From assembly GCA_041165405.1 (NCBI GenBank), contig JBEANL010000014.1, forward strand, positions 1-20,680: a stretch of 20,680 bases of DNA. The letters are read 5' to 3'. The notes beneath the pieces were generated by a model. That model worked only from the letters and a program-made list of their open reading frames with translations. It was not told the origin of the DNA and did no database searches. Source of the stretch: Methylopumilus sp009926035. Lineage in GTDB: Bacteria > Pseudomonadota > Gammaproteobacteria > Burkholderiales > Methylophilaceae. This document shows, one piece after another, positions 15,257-20,680 of this stretch (position 1 is the stretch's first letter; every line of letters begins with the position of its first letter). A program made the position numbers and the translations under genes.

Positions 15257-16207
15257 TTAATTCTGTGCCTCATGAGCTTGAAGATCTGCATGGTAGCTAC
15301 TTCTCACCATAGGTGCACTTGCGACCGATGAAAATGACATATGCATCGCTTCTTCTTTTAAAGTATCAAAATCTTTTGGATCTACATAGCGATCTACAGG
15401 AAGATGATGAGTGCTAGGCTGCAGGTACTGTCCAAGCGTTAGCATATCCACTTGATGGGCTCTTAAGTCTTTCATAACTTCAATAATTTCAGAATTAGTT
15501 TCACCAAGCCCTAACATCAGTCCTGATTTAGTTGGAATATTTGGAAATTTTAATTTGAAATTAAGCAGTAAATTAAGCGAATGTTGATAGTCCGATCCCG
15601 GACGTGCTTTTTTATAGAGTCTTGGAATGGTTTCAAGATTATGATTAAACACATCAGGGGGCATCAAGCTTAAAATATCGAGCGCTTTATCAAGTCGACC
15701 TCTAAAGTCAGGCACTAAAATTTCAATTTTAGTATGAGGCGAAATATTGCGGATTTCTTTAATACAATCGACAAAATGTTGTGCGCCACCATCACGTAAA
15801 TCATCACGATCGACACTGGTAATCACGACATATTTCAAATTAAGTTCTCGAATAGTTTGCGCTAATTTTTTTGGTTCTTCCGTATCAGGTGGCAAAGGTC
15901 TGCCATGACCAACATCACAGAACGGACACCTTCTTGTACAGAGGTCACCGAGGATCATAAATGTCGCAGTGCCCTGACTAAAGCATTCACCAATGTTGGG
16001 GCAGCTCGCTTCTTCACATACACTATGAAGATTATTTTTTCTTAAAATGGATTTAATTTCGTTGAATCGCTGGCTTTGAGGAAGCTGCATTTTGATCCAA
16101 TGCGGTTTCGCTTTAATTGGCGCTTCAATGATTTTGATAGGAATCTTAGAAGTCTTCTCAAAATCAGTTTCTTTAATACCTATTGGTTTTGAAGTATGAG
16201 GTTTCAT
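15257..16207 (-). CDS. lipA: Lipoyl synthase
   Basis: LipA is a radical-SAM enzyme that inserts two sulfur atoms into octanoyl chains on lipoyl domains. The 316-residue chain shows the auxiliary cluster motif Cx4Cx5C at Cys64, Cys69 and Cys75 (CEEASCPNIGEC), and the radical-SAM motif Cx3Cx2C at Cys90, Cys94 and Cys97 (CTRRCPFC). The C-terminal RSSYHA at 302-307 contains the serine that ligates the auxiliary cluster. A 40-residue N-terminal extension ending PHWIKMQLP is usual in this group. It overlaps lipB by 4 bp (ATGA) and is followed directly by gshA. LipB and LipA together form the de novo lipoate pathway for 2-oxoacid dehydrogenases and the glycine cleavage system. Two auxiliary sulfur clusters are destroyed and rebuilt each turnover; nearby glutathione genes may only be chance neighbours. 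Confidence 0.98.
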   Translation of the reverse strand: MKPHTSKPIGIKETDFEKTSKIPIKIIEAPIKAKPHWIKMQLPQSQRFNEIKSILRKNNLHSVCEEASCPNIGECFSQGTATFMILGDLCTRRCPFCDVGHGRPLPPDTEEPKKLAQTIRELNLKYVVITSVDRDDLRDGGAQHFVDCIKEIRNISPHTKIEILVPDFRGRLDKALDILSLMPPDVFNHNLETIPRLYKKARPGSDYQHSLNLLLNFKLKFPNIPTKSGLMLGLGETNSEIIEVMKDLRAHQVDMLTLGQYLQPSTHHLPVDRYVDPKDFDTLKEEAMHMSFSSVASAPMVRSSYHADLQAHEAQN

Positions 16208-16821
16208 GACTTTAAATTGAGTAATTGATGTTTAATATCGTTCGCAATTTCAAGGCCGGTATTTTCAATTGATACATCATTTATAAATGTTTTTAATTGA
16301 GTCATTTGTAAATTTTTATAACCACAAGGATCAATCGCTTCAAAAGGAGATAAATCCATATCAATATTTAAGCTTAAGCCATGATATGAAGCATGGTTTT
16401 TGATGCGCAACCCTAGAGAGGCAATTTTTTTATCTCCAATATATACCCCAGGAGCTTCTATTTTAGCACTGGCTTTGATATCACGACGGGATAAAAAATG
16501 AATGATGCTTTTTTCAATCAATGTCACGAAAGATCTAATGGTGAGATGATAGCGGTCAAGGTCAATAAGGAGATAGATAATGAGCTGGCCTCGGCCGTGA
16601 TAGGTAATTTTTCCACCGCGATCGACATGAAGAACTGGAATATCATCCCTTAAAGGCGCTTTGAAATCTTTACGGTTTAAACCTAATGTATAAATGGCTT
16701 CATGTTCGGTAATCCATATTTCATCTTGCGTGGACTCATTTCTTTTGGAAGTAAAATTTTTCATCTCATGCCATGTGGATTCATAAGGCGTGAGCCCAAG
16801 ATATTTGACACTGATAGACAT
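16204..16821 (-). CDS. lipB: Octanoyl-[ACP]:protein octanoyltransferase
   Basis: LipB moves octanoyl chains from acyl carrier protein to lipoyl domains, giving the substrate for LipA. The 205-residue protein has the RGGKITYHGRGQLIIY motif at 68-83, KKIASLGLRI with the catalytic Lys132, and NHASYHGLSLNIDMDL followed by DPCGY with the catalytic Cys166. The Lys/Cys pair has nearly the spacing known from E. coli LipB. The N-terminus VKYLGLTPYESTWHEM is typical. It lies 4 bp after the DUF493 gene, which commonly precedes lipB, and overlaps lipA by 4 bp, so expression of the two is coupled. Nothing unusual is seen. Confidence 0.97.
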   Translation of the reverse strand: MSISVKYLGLTPYESTWHEMKNFTSKRNESTQDEIWITEHEAIYTLGLNRKDFKAPLRDDIPVLHVDRGGKITYHGRGQLIIYLLIDLDRYHLTIRSFVTLIEKSIIHFLSRRDIKASAKIEAPGVYIGDKKIASLGLRIKNHASYHGLSLNIDMDLSPFEAIDPCGYKNLQMTQLKTFINDVSIENTGLEIANDIKHQLLNLKS

Positions 16822-16825
16822 AAAA

Positions 16826-17104
16826 TTAAAGCACGACTTTGATCATGGGATGCGATGAAAGTGATCGATAGATATCATCTAACTCAGGTTTATTTTTGAC
16901 ATAAACAAAGCAAGTGAGGCTAATATAACGACCTTCACTACTGCCTTTCATCTCGATTGTGCTCGGATCAAACTTTTCATTTTTTTGCTTGATGATTTCA
17001 ATGACAGTGGATGTAAATTCATCATGAACTTCTCCCATCACCTTAATCGGAAAGTGACATGGAAACTCAATCAGTGTTTCTGATGGTATGTTTTGATCTG
17101 ACAC
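16826..17104 (-). CDS. DUF493 (YbeD-like) small regulatory-fold protein
   Basis: This 92-residue protein resembles E. coli YbeD and the DUF493 family. Landmarks are IEFPCHFPIKVMGEVHDEF near residue 12-30, GRYISLTCFVYVKNKPELDDIYRSLSSHPMIKVVL at the C-terminus, and the alternating strand/helix pattern of a ferredoxin-like fold similar to ACT domains. Its function is not established; the steady link with lipB suggests a role near lipoate or cell-envelope genes, which is inference. Start at 17104 directly follows the rlpA stop codon, and lipB begins 4 bp after its own stop. In many relatives a D-Ala-D-Ala carboxypeptidase gene lies between rlpA and this gene; none is here. Confidence 0.9.
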   Translation of the reverse strand: MSDQNIPSETLIEFPCHFPIKVMGEVHDEFTSTVIEIIKQKNEKFDPSTIEMKGSSEGRYISLTCFVYVKNKPELDDIYRSLSSHPMIKVVL

Positions 17105-18004
17105 TTAATTTTTTTCTTTTACAAAAATACTAATTTTTACTTTTGATTTAATAAGTTCAGCGATATTGTTTGCTTCATCTTTAGAATTAAAAGGCCCTAT
17201 GACTACATGAAATAAATCTTCTGAAAATTGTTTTTGTAATGGTGGCGTATTTTCTAACTTCATATCTGCAAGTTGCATTAATAAAAGATCTGCATTTTTT
17301 TCATTTTTAAAAGCTCCAGCTTGAATATAGAGAGGCTCTTTAATTGATGCTGCTTCAGATGGCTTTATTTCTGGAGAAGCTATTTCTTGTTCCTTTATTT
17401 TTTCAGTGGTGACATCAGCTGTTTTTTTGAGTGCGTTAAATTGTCGTGGATCGATGAGTTCTACTTCTACCGGGCCACTTCCTTTATCAGACAGTCTTAA
17501 TTTATAAGCGGCAGCATATGATAAATCAATCACACGATCTTTTTTAAACGGACCCCGATCGTTAACTCTGACAATTACACTTTTACCATTTTCAGTATTA
17601 GTCACTCTCACATAACAAGGAATAGGCAGCGTCGTATGTGCCCCACTCATACCATACATATCATAATTTTCACCAATGGAGGTTTTTTTACCGTGATAAC
17701 GTTTGCCATACCATGAAGCAATACCTTTTTCTTTGTATGGATAAAAAGAAGTCATAGGGATATATTTATTATCAAGAGCAATATAGGGTTGATTAGCGCG
17801 CGAATGCAAGGGTTCTACTTTAGGTGTCGCATCAGGAATGGCATCAATATTTTCAGGAGGATTATCACCAGGACCATCATCAAGATAATATCCACCACCT
17901 TTTTTTACGGACTTTGTGATTACGGGATCATTTTTGAAGGAAGGCCCACTTGCACAACCTGTCATTATGGATATAAGTATTAGGAGGGAAAAAATTTTAA
18001 CCAT
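17105..18004 (-). CDS. rlpA: Septal ring lytic transglycosylase RlpA with SPOR domain
   Basis: RlpA is an outer-membrane lipoprotein that cleaves peptide-free (denuded) glycan strands. The 299-residue protein begins with a lipoprotein signal, lipobox MTGC with Cys17. The double-psi beta-barrel domain spans about 90-187, starting GIASWYG and containing YHGKKTSIGENYDMYGMSGAHTTLP and VRVNDRGPF. Glu112, Asp115 and His123 have the same spacing as the active-site residues of Pseudomonas aeruginosa RlpA, so an active enzyme is likely. A Lys/Glu-rich linker leads to a C-terminal SPOR domain (about 224-297, YIQAGAFKNEKNAD ... HVVIGPF) that binds denuded murein at division sites. Its start overlaps the rodA stop by one base (TAATG), typical of coupled translation. 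Length is normal for the RlpA-SPOR form. Confidence 0.96.
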   Translation of the reverse strand: MVKIFSLLILISIMTGCASGPSFKNDPVITKSVKKGGGYYLDDGPGDNPPENIDAIPDATPKVEPLHSRANQPYIALDNKYIPMTSFYPYKEKGIASWYGKRYHGKKTSIGENYDMYGMSGAHTTLPIPCYVRVTNTENGKSVIVRVNDRGPFKKDRVIDLSYAAAYKLRLSDKGSGPVEVELIDPRQFNALKKTADVTTEKIKEQEIASPEIKPSEAASIKEPLYIQAGAFKNEKNADLLLMQLADMKLENTPPLQKQFSEDLFHVVIGPFNSKDEANNIAELIKSKVKISIFVKEKN

Positions 18005-19101
18005 TAAGATGATCCGACTAGTTCTTTATGTGAATGCACGCTCATTAATATACCAAAACTTATCAAAATAATCGTCATCGATGTTCCACCAAAACTAATG
18101 AGTGGCAAAGGCACGCCGACCACAGGCATGACACCACTCACCATGGCGATATTGATAAAAATATAAGTAAAAAAAGTAAGTCCAATATTAGCTGCCAGAA
18201 GTCTAGTAAATGTATTTTTTGCTTGAGATGCAATCATGAGGCTTCGGCCAATAATGAATGCAAAAAGACCCAAGAGAAGAAGATTGCCTAACAGGCCAAA
18301 TTCTTCGCTAAAGACTGCGAAAATAAAATCGGTCGTTCGTTCAGGTAAAAAATCAAGTTGACCTTGCGTACCATTAAGCCAGCCTTTACCAATAAGGCCA
18401 CCTGAACCCATGGCAATCGAAGATTGAATAGTGTGATAGCCTGAACCCAAAGGGTCCTGACTTGGATCTAATAAAATGAGTAATCTATTTTTTTGGTAGT
18501 CATGTAAGTGAGTCCAAATAATAGGCGCCATAGAAAAAAGACTGATAGCACCGCCTAAAATAAATTTCCAATTTAAGCCAGCCAAGAAAAGAATATAAAG
18601 TCCTGATGCAGTAATTAATAGCCCTGTGCCCAGATCAGGCTGATTGATGATCAGGATGACTGGAAAAATAAAAAAAAGAGAGGCGATGAAATAGTCAATC
18701 GCATGTCGTTTGTTTTCTCGCTTAGAAAGATACCAAGCCATAGCGATGGGAACAGCAATACGCATAATTTCAGAAGGCTGCATTTTAAAAAAACCTAAAT
18801 TTAACCAGCGTTTAGCGCCATGACTCGATTGTCCAACAAACATGACAGCAAAAAGCAGTAACAAACCTACGATATAAATGGGTAATGCTAGTTTTTCATA
18901 ATATTTAGGATGAATGTTCGCCGTGATCCAAAGCAATGAAAGTCCAAGACCAATATAAAGTAATTGATTAAGCACTAAAATAATATTTCGCCCCGAGGCA
19001 CTATAGAGCGTAAAAAGGCCGACGACTAAAGCTGAGCTAATAAAGATCATCAAAATAGAGTCAATATTTTTTTGTAAGCGTAAAGTTAAACGTTCTAGCA
19101 T
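18004..19101 (-). CDS. rodA: Rod-shape peptidoglycan glycosyltransferase RodA
   Basis: RodA is the SEDS-family glycosyltransferase that polymerises lipid II in the elongasome together with PBP2. The 365-residue protein has about ten hydrophobic segments. SEDS landmarks are FKMQPSEIMRIAVPIAMAWYL near residues 105-123, INQPDLGTGLL near 151-161, WTHLHDYQKNRLLILLDPSQDPLGSGYH near 195-222, FLPERTTDFIFAVFSEEFG near 250-268 with its conserved acidic residues, and GVMPVVGVPLPLISFGGTSM near 323-342. It follows mrdA by 12 bp, the usual order, and overlaps rlpA by one base. Presence of the pair says the cell elongates as a rod or curved rod. No oddity is seen. Confidence 0.98.
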   Translation of the reverse strand: MLERLTLRLQKNIDSILMIFISSALVVGLFTLYSASGRNIILVLNQLLYIGLGLSLLWITANIHPKYYEKLALPIYIVGLLLLFAVMFVGQSSHGAKRWLNLGFFKMQPSEIMRIAVPIAMAWYLSKRENKRHAIDYFIASLFFIFPVILIINQPDLGTGLLITASGLYILFLAGLNWKFILGGAISLFSMAPIIWTHLHDYQKNRLLILLDPSQDPLGSGYHTIQSSIAMGSGGLIGKGWLNGTQGQLDFLPERTTDFIFAVFSEEFGLLGNLLLLGLFAFIIGRSLMIASQAKNTFTRLLAANIGLTFFTYIFINIAMVSGVMPVVGVPLPLISFGGTSMTIILISFGILMSVHSHKELVGSS

Positions 19102-19113
19102 AGTGGGCTTATT

Positions 19114-20680
19114 TTAATCATGATATTCGGATTCAAGCGGGCTTATCTTATTTTCTTCTTTGTTTGAAGATACTTTTTTAAGCAAATAATAATCCATTAA
19201 TTTTCTTGCTATAGGACCTGCTGTTGATCCGCCATGGCCCCCATTTTCAACAATCAAAGCAATGGCAATCGTAGGATCTTCTGCCGGTGCGTAAGCAATA
19301 AAAAGCGCATGGTCACGATGCCTTTCATTCATACGATCAGGATTGTATTTTTGCTTACCTTTCATCTCTACCACTTGAGCTGTGCCTGTTTTAGCTGCAA
19401 TTTTATAGGGTGCGCCAGCGCCTACACTTGCAGCAGTTCCTCCAGGCTGTGTCACATTGATCATACCTTCTTTGACGAGCGCCAGATTCTCAGGTTTAAA
19501 ATGTAGCGCTTCAACAGTTTTATTTTTAAATACTTCTATTTTGCCTGTCTGACTATTTTTAATAGATTGAATAAGTCTTGGTTGAATAGTCAATCCGCTA
19601 TTGGCGAGTGTTGCGACCGCTTGCCCTAATTGCATAGGTGTCACAAGTGTATAACCTTGACCAATACTTGTAATGACAGTTTCACCTAAATACCAAGGCT
19701 GTTTAAACCTTTTTTGCTTCCATTCGGGTGATGGAAGTAATCCAGCATTCTCTCCAAACATATCAATGTGAGTGACTTTTCCAAAACCAAATCGAGACAA
19801 AAATTCCGATAATTTATTAATACCCAATTCAATACCAAGTCCATAAAAGAATGTATCGCATGAAATCGTAATGGCCATCACAATATCGACAATGCCGTGC
19901 CCAAAAGGCTTCCAATCCCTATAAGTGTGACCTGAATTTGAAAGTGTAAAAAATCCAGGATCATTAATATTAAAAGGTGGTTTACGAATATCGTTTTCTA
20001 AAGCTGCCAATGCGACAAAAGGTTTAATGGTTGACCCTGGTGGATATAAGCCATTGATTGCACGATTAAGCATAGGTTTATCTAATGACTCATTAAGTAA
20101 TTTCCATTCATCAATATCAATGCCACCAACAAAATGATTGGGGTCAAAATTAGGACGACTCACGAAAGCAAGTACTTCACCATTTTTTGGATTTAAAGCT
20201 ATGAGCGCACCTCGATATTTATTGAAAGCATTTTCAGCAATATCTTGTAAATTTGAATCGATCGATAATGTAATGGTATCGCCCTCGATGGAGGGTGTAT
20301 TATTTAAAATACGTACTGAATTACCATTGGCGTCAATTTCAACTTCTTGAAATCCAGTTTTGCCATGAAGCCTTGCTTCATAGTATTTTTCAATGCCAAG
20401 TTTACCTATGGAGTCTGTGCCTTTGTAGTTTTGCTGCCAACCTGATTTTTTAATAATCTCCTTATCTTCTTCGTTAATTCGATTGATATGACCAATCAGA
20501 TGGGAAGCAAAAGCACCTTTGGGATAGCGCCTAAATAATCGAGACTTAATTTCGACCCCTTCAAATCGTAATTTATTCGCTGCAAATCTCGCGGCATCAA
20601 TTTCAGACAAATGTGTTTTAATAGGAATGCTATCTAAAGAAGAACTTTCCTTTAAAAGTTTTCTAAATTGTTTTAGATCA
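19114..20680 (-). CDS. mrdA: Penicillin-binding protein 2 (N-terminus outside window)
   Basis: PBP2 is the class B transpeptidase that cross-links murein during side-wall growth, working with RodA. The frame is open to the right edge (last full codon ends at 20679), so about 100 N-terminal residues including the membrane anchor are missing; the TTG at 20610 is internal. The visible part contains the pedestal domain (ARFAANKLRFEGVEIKSR, GTDSIGKLGIEKYYEARLHG) and the transpeptidase domain with the SxxK motif in PPGSTIKPF (catalytic Ser codon 20032-20034), the SxD-type second motif in ISCDTFFYG, and KTG in AAKTGTAQV (19384-19392). WKQKRFKQPWYLGETVITSIGQGY is also typical. The stop at 19114 is 12 bp before rodA. 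Genes further upstream are probably mreBCD, but they are outside the window. Confidence 0.97.
   Translation of the reverse strand, partial: DLKQFRKLLKESSSLDSIPIKTHLSEIDAARFAANKLRFEGVEIKSRLFRRYPKGAFASHLIGHINRINEEDKEIIKKSGWQQNYKGTDSIGKLGIEKYYEARLHGKTGFQEVEIDANGNSVRILNNTPSIEGDTITLSIDSNLQDIAENAFNKYRGALIALNPKNGEVLAFVSRPNFDPNHFVGGIDIDEWKLLNESLDKPMLNRAINGLYPPGSTIKPFVALAALENDIRKPPFNINDPGFFTLSNSGHTYRDWKPFGHGIVDIVMAITISCDTFFYGLGIELGINKLSEFLSRFGFGKVTHIDMFGENAGLLPSPEWKQKRFKQPWYLGETVITSIGQGYTLVTPMQLGQAVATLANSGLTIQPRLIQSIKNSQTGKIEVFKNKTVEALHFKPENLALVKEGMINVTQPGGTAASVGAGAPYKIAAKTGTAQVVEMKGKQKYNPDRMNERHRDHALFIAYAPAEDPTIAIALIVENGGHGGSTAGPIARKLMDYYLLKKVSSNKEENKISPLESEYHD

Noticed and set aside
20608..20610. 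TTG as start of the PBP2 gene
   Set aside because: The frame stays open to the window edge and the upstream residues still read as PBP2, so the real start is outside.
1..20680. Mobile elements, tRNA/rRNA genes, CRISPR arrays, toxin-antitoxin or phage-defence genes, long repeats
   Set aside because: Looked for on both strands; all sequence is taken up by housekeeping genes with very short gaps and no direct or inverted repeats beyond short hairpins.

Overview
The window looks like an ordinary, very compact core-genome segment of a low-GC, streamlined Gram-negative bacterium. It is most likely a betaproteobacterium of the Methylophilales type (freshwater or marine OM43 / Methylopumilus-like). 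I base this on the AT-rich sequence, the gene content, the proteobacterial ATP-grasp GshA next to GshB, the mrdA-rodA-rlpA-DUF493-lipB-lipA order, and gaps of mostly 0-15 bp. The lineage is an inference from gene content and was not tested by a search. I see no rRNA, tRNA, insertion sequence, prophage, CRISPR array or long repeat, and no gene-free stretch longer than about 100 bp.

Layout. (1) Positions 1-5845, plus strand: the 3' part of metH (cobalamin-dependent methionine synthase), mpl (murein peptide recycling ligase), a TonB-like protein and a thioredoxin-fold [2Fe-2S] ferredoxin. This run ends in a hairpin with a T-tract that lies inside the 3' end of the facing gene. (2) Positions 5837-8754, minus strand: ispH, nudB-like Nudix hydrolase, nadA and a HIT hydrolase, read in that order. 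(3) Positions 8755-8850: the largest gap (96 bp), a divergent promoter region. (4) Positions 8851-9705, plus strand: purU. (5) Positions 9702-20680, minus strand: a nearly unbroken 11-kb run read from right to left: mrdA (cut by the window edge), rodA, rlpA, DUF493, lipB, lipA, gshA, gshB, apbE, a NusG-domain-II protein, a Gx-type membrane protein, a 50-bp gap holding an extended -10 promoter candidate, a 42-codon lptM and lysA.

Function. The right half couples envelope growth (PBP2/RodA elongasome, RlpA, LptM, and DAP decarboxylation by LysA) with redox cofactor chemistry (lipoate synthesis, glutathione synthesis, periplasmic flavinylation by ApbE). The left half holds one-carbon and cofactor genes (metH, purU, nadA, ispH).

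The most interesting unit is the overlapping trio apbE / NusG-II / Gx-type membrane protein at 11141-13050. ApbE is recognisable but has a Lys where the Mg-binding Thr normally sits. Its two partners have no established biochemical function, and the acceptor flavoprotein is not in the window. Other points are the minimal LptM missed by length-filtered gene calling, the absence of a D-Ala-D-Ala carboxypeptidase gene where I would expect one, and a possible leaderless ispH mRNA.
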